The notes under the pieces: model-generated | The model's database searches: none | The model's input: only the letters and a program-made list of their open reading frames with translations | Told to the model about the DNA's origin: nothing | Shown: positions 18,200 through 29,382 of the stretch, in pieces | Layout: the number at the start of each line of letters is the position of its first letter | Position numbering within the stretch: position 1 is the first letter of the stretch | NCBI GenBank assembly: GCA_027858965.1 | Contig: JAQIBS010000233.1 | Location: 1 to 45,227, forward strand | DNA length: 45,227 nucleotides | From: Kiritimatiellia bacterium | GTDB taxonomy: Bacteria > Verrucomicrobiota > Kiritimatiellia > RFP12 > UBA1067 | Direction of reading: 5' to 3' | Made by a program: the position numbers and the translations under genes

Positions 18200-18433
18200 T
18201 TATTTTGTGTCTCTTGGAGGACATGAGTCTCTTCCATGACTGTCTGAATTTTGAATGGTTCCATCTTTTTTGTGGATAACAAATTCACTTCCTTGGTTTA
18301 TGCTTACTTTTCTTCCGAAATCAACAGCGTCTTGTTTAAGATCAAAATGTTTAACTGATCTTTCTCCGCCGCCTTTTTTAAGATCCCATCCTCCATCAGA
18401 ATTGGGTACAACATGGTGAGTATTTCTTGGCAT
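18200..18433 (-). CDS. DUF2188 family protein (integron cassette gene)
   Basis: A 77-residue protein with HHVVPNSDGGWDLKKGGGE and GSEFVIHKKDGTIQNSDSHG, the DUF2188 signature; function is unknown. A good Shine-Dalgarno sequence (AAGGAG, 7 nt before ATG on the minus strand) precedes it. It fills cassette 1: the core GTTCAAA lies 16 nt before the start and the attC site begins 2 nt after the stop. Such tight packing is normal for cassettes. Confidence 0.85.
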   Translation of the reverse strand: MPRNTHHVVPNSDGGWDLKKGGGERSVKHFDLKQDAVDFGRKVSINQGSEFVIHKKDGTIQNSDSHGRDSCPPRDTK

Positions 18434-18448
18434 TTCTATTCTCCTTTA

Positions 18449-18578
18449 TTTGAACATCTTAGTATAAGGCAAATTTGCCTGATATCCGTATATTGGAGTG
18501 AGAAACAGGCAAATCTGCTTGTTTTCAATATTCAATATACGGTAGAATATGCGTACATAGTAACTAGGAGGTTGTATC
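18449..18578. promoter_or_regulatory. attI-like junction and divergent control region
   Basis: The cassette junction core GTTCAAA is at 18455-18449 on the minus strand. Between it and the integrase start are a perfect 14-bp palindrome (AGGCAAATTTGCCT, 18467-18480), a degenerate second copy (18506-18521) and a perfect 10-bp inverted repeat, CCGTATATTG (18486-18495) with CAATATACGG (18533-18542). TTGTTT (18519-18524), 18 bp, and TAGAAT (18543-18548) form a candidate integrase promoter, with the right inverted-repeat arm abutting the -10. These may be integrase-binding or repressor sites. Confidence 0.6.
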
Positions 18579-20239
<1,661 letters not shown>

Positions 20240-20256
20240 TTAAAAAATCACTTACC

Positions 20257-20286
20257 TTGCGGCACCCGCTTTACCTCTGTTATACT
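20257..20286 (+). promoter_or_regulatory. Candidate promoter of the second sulfatase
   Basis: TTGCGG (20257-20262), an 18-bp spacer and TATACT (20281-20286), 46 bp before the start codon. Confidence 0.45.
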
Positions 20287-20331
20287 TTTAAACATAAATG
20301 GCTTTTAACTCTTTTTTTAAGGATATGACTC

Positions 20332-21756
20332 ATGACAAAAACTAATAACCACCTGTTCTTTCAGACCCTGATAGTCCCCATGCTGCTCATGACCGCATTG
20401 GCTGGTAACGCCAGAACCGCCAAACCCAACATCGTTATTATCTTCGCTGATGACATGGGTTATGGAGATATGAGCTGCAATGGCCATCCAACCATCCGTA
20501 CACCCAACCTCGACCGCATGGCTGCGGAGGGGCAGAAATGGACCAGCTTCTATGTGGCCGCATCTGTCTGCACTCCCAGTCGCGCTGGACTAATGACCGG
20601 ACGTCTGCCAGTCCGCACTGGAATGTGCTCCGGTAAACGACGCGTTCTTTTCCCGGATTCAAAAGGTGGTATTCAATCATCAGAGACCACCCTGCCGGAG
20701 ATGCTCAAGGCCAATGGCTATGCCACAGGAATGGTCGGCAAGTGGCACCTCGGCCATCTTCCGCAGTATCTGCCTGTCAACAATGGTTTTGACAGCTGGT
20801 ACGGTATTCCCTACAGCAATGACATGGATGCCAATTCAACAAAGATAAAAGAGGTTAATAAGAACAAACATAACCCCGGCAACAAAGGTGGTCACTGGTA
20901 CCACCCTAAAAGAGAGTACTGGGATGTCCCCTTGATGGAGGGCGAAAAAATCCTGGAACGCTCACCTGATCAGGAACAGCTGACAAAAAACTACACAGGC
21001 CGGGCAATTGAATTCATACGCGCTAACAAGAGCAAGCCATTCTTTCTTTATCTGGCACACAGCATGCCGCATGTACCGCTCTTCCGCTCAGATAAGTTCA
21101 AAGATATCAGCACGGCTGGTCTCTACGGCGATGTGATAGAGGAGATCGACTGGTCAGTTGGTCAGATTATGCAGACTCTGCGCGATCAGGGGCTGGCTGA
21201 AAACACCCTTGTGATATTTACCTCAGATAACGGACCATGGATAAGATTCAAGACATTGGGCGGTATTGCAGGTCCGCTCCGCGGGGGCAAAGGCAGCACG
21301 TGGGAGGGCGGCATGCGAGAACCATCTATCTTCTGGTGGCCCAGCTCAATTAAGCCCGGCATCATTCATGAGATGGGAAGCACCCTTGATATCATTGCAA
21401 CAGCGGCATCTCTGACAGGAGCCAAACTGCCTGAGACACAGCTCGACAGCTATGATCTTTCTGGCACCCTTTTAAAAGGAGAGCCAAGTCCACGCAAAGA
21501 GATGATCTACTATAGAGGAACAGAGATCTATGCCATACGCTCCGGCAGTTTCAAAGCGCACTACAAAACAAAATTGGGATACAAGAACGACCTTGAAGAG
21601 CATAAGACGCCCCTGCTTTTCAACCTGGATATGGATCCAGGCGAAAACTATAATGTTGCCAAAGATCACCCAGATGTTATTGCACGCATTGAAAAACTGC
21701 GGACCCAACACGAAGCAGGTCTCACCCCGGTTGAGAACCAGCTCGAAAAACGCTAA
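20332..21756 (+). CDS. Secreted type I sulfatase (arylsulfatase-like)
   Basis: This 474-residue enzyme hydrolyses a sulfate ester, probably on a polysaccharide. A signal peptide covers about residues 1-28 (ending LAGNARTA). The sulfatase core shows metal-binding ADDMGYGD, the formylglycine site VCTPSRAGLMTG with Cys replacing Ser, GKWHLGH, and FTSDNGPW with the second metal pair. It lacks the SGNH tail of the sulfatase at 1115-3364. Its stop is 10 nt before a dehydrogenase fragment in the same reading frame. Confidence 0.93.
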   Translation: MTKTNNHLFFQTLIVPMLLMTALAGNARTAKPNIVIIFADDMGYGDMSCNGHPTIRTPNLDRMAAEGQKWTSFYVAASVCTPSRAGLMTGRLPVRTGMCSGKRRVLFPDSKGGIQSSETTLPEMLKANGYATGMVGKWHLGHLPQYLPVNNGFDSWYGIPYSNDMDANSTKIKEVNKNKHNPGNKGGHWYHPKREYWDVPLMEGEKILERSPDQEQLTKNYTGRAIEFIRANKSKPFFLYLAHSMPHVPLFRSDKFKDISTAGLYGDVIEEIDWSVGQIMQTLRDQGLAENTLVIFTSDNGPWIRFKTLGGIAGPLRGGKGSTWEGGMREPSIFWWPSSIKPGIIHEMGSTLDIIATAASLTGAKLPETQLDSYDLSGTLLKGEPSPRKEMIYYRGTEIYAIRSGSFKAHYKTKLGYKNDLEEHKTPLLFNLDMDPGENYNVAKDHPDVIARIEKLRTQHEAGLTPVENQLEKR

Positions 21757-21765
21757 TTTATAGGA

Positions 21766-22401
21766 TTGATGGGATTCGACATGCACGGCAAAACAGCCGG
21801 AGTTATCGGTACAGGAAAGATAGGAAAATGTTTAATATCTATTCTTCAGGGATTTGGCATCTCCGTACTGGCATTCGATCCATATCCTGATGAAGAATAC
21901 GCAAAATCCAGCGGATTCAAATATGCATCACTTGAACAAATATACAGTGAGGCTGATATCATCTCTCTGCACTGTCCCCTCACAGAACAAACTGAGTATA
22001 TGATCGACAAAGATAGTATCCGGCAGATGAAAACCGGAGTCATGATCATTAATACAGGACGCGGAAAACTGATCAATACGCAAGCTCTAATAGATGCGCT
22101 TAAAAGCGGAAAGGTGGGTGCCGCGGGGCTGGATGTCTATGAAGAGGAAAACGAATATTTCTTTGAAGATAGATCTCTTGAGATGATTACAGATGACACC
22201 TTGGCCCGTCTGCTGGTTTTCCCAAATGTTCTGCTGACCGCGCATCAGGCCTTTTTCACACGAGAAGCTCTGCGAAACATTGCGGCAACCACTCTTAATA
22301 ATTTCAAAGATTTTTTTGACGGCGGATATTTAAAGAATGAAATCTGTTATAAATGCGATAAGGTATGTGTAAAAAAACAGAACAAACGCTGTTTCGAATA
22401 G
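21766..22401 (+). pseudogene. D-lactate dehydrogenase (LdhA-like), N-terminal half missing
   Basis: The product starts within the family at GLMGFDMHGKTAGVIGTGKIG, the NAD-binding domain, and keeps the catalytic Arg in NTGRGKLIN, the acidic VYEEE and the His in TAHQAFFT. The C-terminal CYKCDKVC tail is also LdhA-like. About 130 N-terminal residues of the catalytic/substrate domain are absent. Homology begins four codons after the sulfatase stop, in the same frame, with only TTG 21766 or ATG 21769 as starts and a poorly spaced AGGA. I infer a deletion or insertion that replaced the 5' half with the sulfatase gene. Confidence 0.85.
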
Positions 22402-22755
22402 CAAATGGATCTGAAACCACAAAGAACGTAGCGCAGCATAGCGCAACCGATATTTTAACCATAAAAATTATCAGACATACGCACCCCAGCTAGAATTGTT
22501 GCAGAATAATGGATGGCTGAATAATAACGGAAGCCTTATTTTAATTATTCATTATTCTGCCGTACATTATTCTGCGAAAGATGGCTCATATATATATGGG
22601 CCAATGATTTACGAAAAGACCTGATGAAAAACGTACACAAAAAACAAGAAAATGAATAATCGTAATACAGAGAACACAAAGATTTGAAACTACTGATTTG
22701 CAGATGCATGCATATCAATTGCCTTATTTTAAATAATATTGTAAAATCCTGACAA
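22402..22755. repeat. Intergenic region with AGAATAATG inverted repeats
   Basis: No gene is seen. GCAGAATAATG (about 22501) is mirrored by CATTATTCTGC (22550-22561 and again 22564-22575). TATATATATGGGCC follows. At 22631-22672 a 42-bp stretch closely matches 8442-8485, the yggU leader. Confidence 0.65.
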
Positions 22756-25700
22756 ATGTTGATACGAAAACAGATATGGTTAGTCGTCGTGATCGGCTTT
22801 ATTTTAAATATTTATGCGGCGCCCCAAAAAGTTCTTACAAAAAAATATAGTTTCAAACTGCCGGAGGTAAAAGAACAGGCAAACAATACCAGCAGGGTTG
22901 TTTTGGAAAATACTATACCCGATAATACCCCCGGCAAACCGGCTTTACCTCAATACAGAGATTCATTCCAGATTCCATTCGGTTATGATATTCAGGATAT
23001 ATCTGTGATCAGAGAGGATATCAAAACTATTGATCTGATATCACCGGTCGAATGGGGACTACCGGCCTACAAACCGGGTGAACAACCGATCTATTGCGAC
23101 CCCGACCCGCTAGTCTACCTCTCGGATAAGCTCTATCCAGCGGCTAACAGTCATCAGTGGAGAACAGATCCAACCGATGACACAACCCTCCTTTCAGTGA
23201 CGTTCTTTCCTCTCCGATACAATCCACTGCAACGCCAACTGCATTGCTGTGCCAGTGCGACCATCTATATTACTCTTGTTGAAAAAAAAGCCAATATCAG
23301 CGTGCTGTTTGAAAAACTCGACGCATCCCCTTCCCCGCTTGACAGTACTGAGAGATGTGACTATCTGATTATTTCCACCTCAAATTTGATTGAAAGAGCT
23401 GCAGCCCCCTACGATTTTGAAGCACTGCTATCAGTACGCAGAGACTCCGGTTTTTTCACAAAGCTGCTACCTGTTGAATGGATTTATGACAACTATGCAG
23501 GTCTGGACCAACCGGAACAAATCAGGCACTTTCTGCAGGATGCCCACGAGAAATGGGAGCTGAAATATTTATTAATTGCCGGCACTCACCAACTTATCCC
23601 AACGCGAAAACTCTATCTTAATTTCACTGTCTTCATCAACACCTATACCGAGGAGATCCCAGCCGATCATATCTATTACGGTTGCATGGGTGGCAGTTAT
23701 GATGGCAACGGTAATGGACGCTATGGCGAATATAATGATGGAGATGGTGGCGGCGACGTGGATCTGACCGCCGAAATTCTGGTGGGGCGTTTTCCTGTTG
23801 AAAACGAAGTTGAGCTAGCTCACATGGTTCGAAAGACACTTCGTCATGAAGAGGCTGTAAGCAGCGATACATTCAATAATGGCTTTATATCTGAGAAAGT
23901 CGATTTCGGCAATATTGTTTACGCACTCCCATTCATGGAAGAGATTCGTAACGGCAGCACCACCTATGGCAAAGATACAAAGGGCTACACCAATTCACCT
24001 TATGATAATGATTTTATAACAACAAACAATCTGCACGACAGTGCTGACTATTTATTTGCAGCCGCCGACACCCTGAACTACCTGACAAACAACCTCTACT
24101 CAATCAACCATCTGGGACATGGGGCGAGCTATCAGTGCATGAAACTTAATGTTCTCAATGACTCCCATGATAACGGCCTTGCCGCCCTGCAGAATCCATT
24201 TCCATACGTGATCTACTCACAGGCCTGCCTGAGCGGCGCATTTGATAGAGAAAACTGTTTTGCAGAACAGATAGTTACTGTCAGCAATGCTGCCGCTGCT
24301 GTTGTAATGAACTCCCGTAATGGCTGGGTAAGTTCCTCGGGGGTGGGAGGCTACTCACACTATTTTCATCGCTATTTCTGGGATAGCGTTTTCCGCGGCA
24401 ATGCAACCACCTATGGCGAGATGAACGAATACACACGCCGCATGAACTTAAGCAGCGTTCCCTCATATAACGGATCATACTGGCGATGGGTCTATTACGA
24501 ACTGAACCTATTTGGTGATCCAGCTATGCCGGTATTACCATCACTGCTCAATATAAAACCGACCATCACCCATAAGCCCCTGGTTAACACCTATAACACA
24601 GCAACCAACTATCCGGTGCTCTGCAATATTGATCCCATCGGAATATATGATCCAGAGAGTATTTTCTTAACATGGTCCAGCAGTACTGCCACTGAAATTG
24701 TTCACACACAACAGATGGAATCTGTTGTGGGCAATCTCTATCAGAGCTCAATACCGCCGCATCCGGTTGACACACGACTGCAGTACTCTATCACAGCAAG
24801 CAACCGGGCGGGATATGTTAACTCATCCCCGGAGAGTGACAGCCACACCTTTTATGTGACAGAGGAGTTGAATTACCAAATTATCGGCTCTCCTTTCAAC
24901 ATTGGAATCTGCGAACCGGATTACGGATCTTACTCAAGTGCATCCGGACTGGTTATAGAGGCGATCTGTGCTGACCTCTCTTACAGTAGCGATGATATGC
25001 GCTATGTTAACAAGGGCTGTATTGGAACCGGCAGTGTACCGGCCAGTTCGACCAATCAGTTTGCTTCATTTCAAATTAACATGAATTCAATGATCATCTG
25101 GATATGGCAGCAGGAGCACCGAGTCAGAATTAACAGCAATCTGGGTATTCCTGAAGAGAGCATCTACTGGATAGAAAACGGCTCAACACTGAATATACCT
25201 GAAGCCGCACGTTTTATAGAAGATGTGCAAAGCAATCAGTTTGCCTTTGCCGGCTGGGAGATGGACGGCATACGCTCACCGGCACTGCCGGAAAAAAGTA
25301 TTCCTAAACACCCGACACTCAATGTGACCACCCACCATGAATTAACCGCTATTTACATCCCGATTGATCAGGATATGGATGGCAACGACATTGCCGACTG
25401 GTGGGAGCTACAGTACTTCGGAACGTCAGGACAGGATATATTTGAAGATCACGACGGGGATGGATACGATATCTATCAGGAGTTTGCGGATCTCTCCGAT
25501 CCGCTTGACCCTCAGATAATTCCAGCAGCACCCCTGATAGAACACGTCCCTCTCGCCAACATCCAGGAAAAACCAGGCCCCTTTGACATAAATGCTGTGA
25601 TCACCGACACCCATGCGGTGACATATACATCTGTTATATGGAGAAACAATAGCGATGAGTGGCAGGAAACGCCATTAGACCTCAGCACGAATGGCAGCTA

Positions 25701-27702
25701 TCAAGCCCAGATTGCGCAAAGTGCCCAGGCTGGAGATTACATTCAATACTGGATTGAAGCTCGTGACCCATCCGGCAATCTGGCATTGACCGACACCTTT
25801 AATGTTTATCTGTCCTATCCGATTGCAGACTGTTCTGAATTTGAAGACCTGTTTGTTCTCACTAAACCAGAGCGCATTGCTGTAACCAACAGTTCATATC
25901 TGATTAACCGGGGCAACCAGCTGCTGACATGGAACATCTCTTTCGGCAAAGAGGAGGGTTTCCTTTCACCGGATATGGAAGATTTATATGAATGGAATAC
26001 CACTTCGATAGAGCAGCCATGGGTTATATCTACAAACAGAGCACTCTCCTCTCCATACGCAATGTATGCCACTCTTCTCTCAACCAAGGGAGTTCCACAT
26101 CATGCATCCATCATAATGCCGGCTGTAACCATAGGAGCTAACGCCCAACTTAAATTCTCCTACTGGATAGATTCCGAAATATCTAAGACATCTCCCACCA
26201 AGGCATTTGATGGAGGTATTGTTGAATACTCAGTTGATGGAGGTCAAAGTTATCAGCAGCTGACAGGGCCCTACACTTATACAATCTACGGTTATACAAA
26301 TTCTCCCTGGCCGGATGAAACACCCTGCTTCGCTGGATTAAGTGACGGTTGGAGAACCGTGATCTTTGATCTGATGACATCCAACCCAGAGCAGAATGGA
26401 TTGGAGGGACAAAACGTAATCTTTCGTTTTGTTTATGGTGGTGATGATAATACCGACCATGAAGGCTGGTATATTGACGACATTATGATCACCCCTACCA
26501 AACTCCCAACCGGATTTTCGATTACCCTGCCAACCTTTAACCCTTATACCACAGCCCCGGGATACTTCAGTGAGCTGCTTTGGAGAAACCTGCCCCAAAT
26601 CATTGAGAGCCGGGATATGAGCACGACCGTCATATTAACCAGCAACGCCCCAACCAACGCCATACACTCCTTCAACTGGCAGACAAAAATACGTCAGCAG
26701 CCGGAGGTGCTCGACTACGCTGTATCTCAGATTACCAATGGAAATGGATCGGTTGCCATACTGACCAGAGTACATGATGTGGATGACGAACCGGTCACCC
26801 TGACAATGAAATGGTCAAATGATCGCGGACATAACTGGCAGAGTGCCATTATCACAAATATATATACATCTCCGTATCATGCCGAGATCCCTACGTATGC
26901 CATCGATGGGGTTATTAGCGATATTCCGGCCACGACCAATTCAATTCCGATAACCAATATAGTCAACGCCACATGGAACAGCACAACGCCGGAAGCGGAT
27001 ATAACCTGGAGTTCAAATCTCTTCATGCGCATCACCGCAGCCAACCCCTGGTTTGCCACAGAGCTAACGGAAATATTCGAGGTGGACAACATTGCACCAC
27101 AGTTTGAAACCGGGGAGCTTTCAGCCGGTCCGCAGAGCACAAGCGGTGACTATCTGATCACAACCAATCAGATTACACTGGAGTGGCCTCCAGCGGTGGA
27201 CATACCTGAATACAATCCCGTTTTCTATACCATCTATAACCTAACAAATACCTGTGGCATCTACAGCAATGCAAGCAGCGCGCTGATCTCAATGACCAAC
27301 CGACTCGATCAGCAGAGCACAATCACCCTTGTGCCGAGCGACCCTATCGGCAACAGAGGTGAAGCTCTTGAGTTGACAGCGCTTATCCTCAATCCAACAG
27401 GTGATTACGACCAGGATGGAACAATAACCGCAGATGAAGAGAGTGCCGGAACCGATGCCGATAATGCACAAAGTGTATTTATTATCAAACTCTTTAATAC
27501 AGGAGAGACAAACAGCTTCAACCTGAGCTGGACAAGCATTTCGAGCAAAAGCTATACGGTGGAATGCACCCCTGAACTTACCAATCCAGATTGGATGCCG
27601 GTCGAGGGCTACCGCGACATCTCCGGGACAGGCGGAATTATCTCAGTGGCACTCCCCCAAAGCAACAGCAGCGGATTTTATCGAGTACGGGTATTTAATT
27701 GA
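22756..27702 (+). CDS. Giant secreted C25 (gingipain-like) cysteine protease
   Basis: A 1648-residue exported protein with signal peptide 1-21. Residues about 200-600 form a peptidase C25 domain: LLIAGTHQLIPTRK, a DHIYYGCMGG segment followed by a DGNGNGRYGEYNDGDGGGD acidic loop, EILVGRFPVE, catalytic His455 in NHLGHGAS and Cys491 in YSQACLSGAF. Beyond it are an Asp-rich calcium-binding-type repeat (DQDMDGNDIADWWELQ near 870, DHDGDGYD), a MAM/jelly-roll-like region near 1115-1245, a second Asp-rich motif near 1550 and a beta-sandwich tail ending SSGFYRVRVFN, common in PVC secreted proteins. No Bacteroidetes-type CTD sorting signal is evident. Likely extracellular protein degradation or maturation. 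Confidence 0.87.
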   Translation: MLIRKQIWLVVVIGFILNIYAAPQKVLTKKYSFKLPEVKEQANNTSRVVLENTIPDNTPGKPALPQYRDSFQIPFGYDIQDISVIREDIKTIDLISPVEWGLPAYKPGEQPIYCDPDPLVYLSDKLYPAANSHQWRTDPTDDTTLLSVTFFPLRYNPLQRQLHCCASATIYITLVEKKANISVLFEKLDASPSPLDSTERCDYLIISTSNLIERAAAPYDFEALLSVRRDSGFFTKLLPVEWIYDNYAGLDQPEQIRHFLQDAHEKWELKYLLIAGTHQLIPTRKLYLNFTVFINTYTEEIPADHIYYGCMGGSYDGNGNGRYGEYNDGDGGGDVDLTAEILVGRFPVENEVELAHMVRKTLRHEEAVSSDTFNNGFISEKVDFGNIVYALPFMEEIRNGSTTYGKDTKGYTNSPYDNDFITTNNLHDSADYLFAAADTLNYLTNNLYSINHLGHGASYQCMKLNVLNDSHDNGLAALQNPFPYVIYSQACLSGAFDRENCFAEQIVTVSNAAAAVVMNSRNGWVSSSGVGGYSHYFHRYFWDSVFRGNATTYGEMNEYTRRMNLSSVPSYNGSYWRWVYYELNLFGDPAMPVLPSLLNIKPTITHKPLVNTYNTATNYPVLCNIDPIGIYDPESIFLTWSSSTATEIVHTQQMESVVGNLYQSSIPPHPVDTRLQYSITASNRAGYVNSSPESDSHTFYVTEELNYQIIGSPFNIGICEPDYGSYSSASGLVIEAICADLSYSSDDMRYVNKGCIGTGSVPASSTNQFASFQINMNSMIIWIWQQEHRVRINSNLGIPEESIYWIENGSTLNIPEAARFIEDVQSNQFAFAGWEMDGIRSPALPEKSIPKHPTLNVTTHHELTAIYIPIDQDMDGNDIADWWELQYFGTSGQDIFEDHDGDGYDIYQEFADLSDPLDPQIIPAAPLIEHVPLANIQEKPGPFDINAVITDTHAVTYTSVIWRNNSDEWQETPLDLSTNGSYQAQIAQSAQAGDYIQYWIEARDPSGNLALTDTFNVYLSYPIADCSEFEDLFVLTKPERIAVTNSSYLINRGNQLLTWNISFGKEEGFLSPDMEDLYEWNTTSIEQPWVISTNRALSSPYAMYATLLSTKGVPHHASIIMPAVTIGANAQLKFSYWIDSEISKTSPTKAFDGGIVEYSVDGGQSYQQLTGPYTYTIYGYTNSPWPDETPCFAGLSDGWRTVIFDLMTSNPEQNGLEGQNVIFRFVYGGDDNTDHEGWYIDDIMITPTKLPTGFSITLPTFNPYTTAPGYFSELLWRNLPQIIESRDMSTTVILTSNAPTNAIHSFNWQTKIRQQPEVLDYAVSQITNGNGSVAILTRVHDVDDEPVTLTMKWSNDRGHNWQSAIITNIYTSPYHAEIPTYAIDGVISDIPATTNSIPITNIVNATWNSTTPEADITWSSNLFMRITAANPWFATELTEIFEVDNIAPQFETGELSAGPQSTSGDYLITTNQITLEWPPAVDIPEYNPVFYTIYNLTNTCGIYSNASSALISMTNRLDQQSTITLVPSDPIGNRGEALELTALILNPTGDYDQDGTITADEESAGTDADNAQSVFIIKLFNTGETNSFNLSWTSISSKSYTVECTPELTNPDWMPVEGYRDISGTGGIISVALPQSNSSGFYRVRVFN

Positions 27703-27714
27703 TAAGCGGGATTG

Positions 27715-27925
27715 CAACGTTATTGAGTTGCCCCTTCAGGGCAAATATTATTTAATACATTCCAACCCCTGGGCGTTGCCCAGGGCTAAGGTGCTTTGCC
27801 CCGTTGGGGCATTGAAACCAATTGCAATGCATATTGCACCACTGTGCAATGATAGCCATGGGCAACGCCCTGGGATAATAACAAATGATAAACATGTACC
27901 CTGAAGGGGGAGGTCAACTGCTAAT
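27715..27925. repeat. About 200-bp nested inverted-repeat element
   Basis: Left-arm blocks TTGCCCCTTCAGGGC and CCCTGGGCGTTGCCCAGGG are mirrored by GGGCAACGCCCTGGG and CCCTGAAGGGGGAGGTCAA in the right arm; CCAATTGCAATGC and GCAATATGCATTGC-type sequence lies at the centre. It is MITE- or REPIN-like and has no ORF. It fills the gap between the protease and apbE. Confidence 0.8.
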
Positions 27926-27995
27926 TGTGTACTGCCGCATTTTGCAGATCCAACATTGCTATCATGCGCTGATTTAATCTACAATATTCAATCAC

Positions 27996-29024
27996 ATGAA
28001 AAATATATCTTACAAACTCGCCATTATCTCCATACTCCTGCTGATTACCGCGGGATGCAACAAACGGCCAGATGAAATCAAAAGACTGCAGTGGTGCACA
28101 ATGGGCACCATTGCGGCGGTTCAATCAACCGATCTGGCAACAGCGCAGGCACTGCGCGATATTGCCCAGGATGAGTTTGCAACTATGGAAGCCGAGCTCT
28201 CCTCATGGAACAGCGACTCCACTCTAGCCATGGTCAATCGCAATGCAGGTCGGGATCTAGCAGTTCCGGTCTCAGCCAGCTTCACAGAGATTCTTAAGCT
28301 CTCAACCAGGATAACCAGAGATAGCGGCGGGGCATTCAACCCGTTGATCGGTCCTGTTCTGAAAGAGTGGGGGTTTAACGGAGCCACCACCCCATCAACT
28401 ATTCCTTCAACAAGGTCACTTCAGCGAGCACTGAGTTTTGCCGACATCGCTGATGTTGAACTCTCAACAATCAACAGCTCGAATGCGGTCCGCCTGACAA
28501 AAGCCGGAATGCAGCTCGACTTAGGGGCAATTGCCAAAGGTTATGCAGTCGATCAGGTTTGGCAGGCCGCAAATGAAAAAAAACTTACCAACGCGCTGAT
28601 TGATCTGGGTGGTAATCTGCGGGCAATGGGTGAAGCACGCCCTGGGCGTGGCGGGTGGCTGACCGGTGTTCGAGATCCATTTAATGACTCACGGATTATT
28701 GCCAGAATTCTAATACGTGATGGTGAAGCTATTGCCACCTCGGGCAACTACGAACGTTATGTTATAATAGAAGGAGAACGCTGTGCCCATATTATCGATG
28801 GGCGAACAGCCATGCCGATCAAAGGAGTAGCAGGAGTAACCGTGGTGGCCCCGGATGCCGCCACAGCCGATGCACTCTCCACCGCTCTCTTTGTTTTAAG
28901 CATTGAAGAGGGCAAAACACTGATCAAAGAGCACTACCCTGAATCTCTTGCTCTCTGGATTCCTGATTCACAACCTGTGCAAATCATATCAACCGACAAA
29001 ATGGAGCAACGGTTGCAGAGATAA
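27996..29024 (+). CDS. apbE: FAD:protein FMN transferase (lipoprotein)
   Basis: ApbE attaches FMN covalently to a Thr/Ser of target proteins such as RnfG or NqrC using FAD. The 342-residue protein has a lipoprotein signal LLLITAGC with Cys21, then QWCTMGTIAAV, FNPLIGPVLKEWGF, QLDLGAIAKGYAVD, ALIDLGGNLRAMG, ATSGNYERY and the metal-site motif PDAATADALSTALF. All family blocks are present, so it should be active on the outer face of the inner membrane. No rnf or nqr genes are in the window. Confidence 0.95.
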   Translation: MKNISYKLAIISILLLITAGCNKRPDEIKRLQWCTMGTIAAVQSTDLATAQALRDIAQDEFATMEAELSSWNSDSTLAMVNRNAGRDLAVPVSASFTEILKLSTRITRDSGGAFNPLIGPVLKEWGFNGATTPSTIPSTRSLQRALSFADIADVELSTINSSNAVRLTKAGMQLDLGAIAKGYAVDQVWQAANEKKLTNALIDLGGNLRAMGEARPGRGGWLTGVRDPFNDSRIIARILIRDGEAIATSGNYERYVIIEGERCAHIIDGRTAMPIKGVAGVTVVAPDAATADALSTALFVLSIEEGKTLIKEHYPESLALWIPDSQPVQIISTDKMEQRLQR

Positions 29025-29382
29025 AAAATATTTTAACTTTTAACACAGAGGTACAGTGATACAGAGTTATTAACTACGAAAAACACCAAACTCACAAAAA
29101 AGAAGACTTGATGTCCGTTTGATTTGCGCCTTTGCAGGAGAAAATCTGCGTCGTTATTATTTTCGTGTCATTCGTGTTTTTCGTAGTTAAAAAAAATGGG
29201 TGCGAATATGCCTGTCCCGAGCTTGCCGAAGTGGCTGCGCTAGGATTTTGCGGTTTCGCAATTTTACACATAACATACGTAATTTTACCCTTACCAAACT
29301 CATTTTGATGATGTAATATATTTCTGTTTTCTCGCGCAAGATACTGAGCCTGAAATTAAGTTATAACTAAAGGGAAAGATAT
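29025..29382. repeat. Intergenic region with TTAACTACGAAAAAC inverted repeat
   Basis: TTAACTACGAAAAACACC (29069-29086) is mirrored by GTGTTTTTCGTAGTTAA (29174-29190) around a 90-bp core. An ACACAGAGGTACAGTGATAC stretch (29043-29062) resembles the 8355 element. CCCGAGCTTGCCGAAGTGG lies at 29216-29234. AAAGGGAAAG (about 29370-29379) is the probable ribosome site of the next gene. Confidence 0.7.

Noticed and set aside
27715..27925. Insertion sequence
   Set aside because: There is no transposase ORF within the arms; it is a noncoding inverted repeat.
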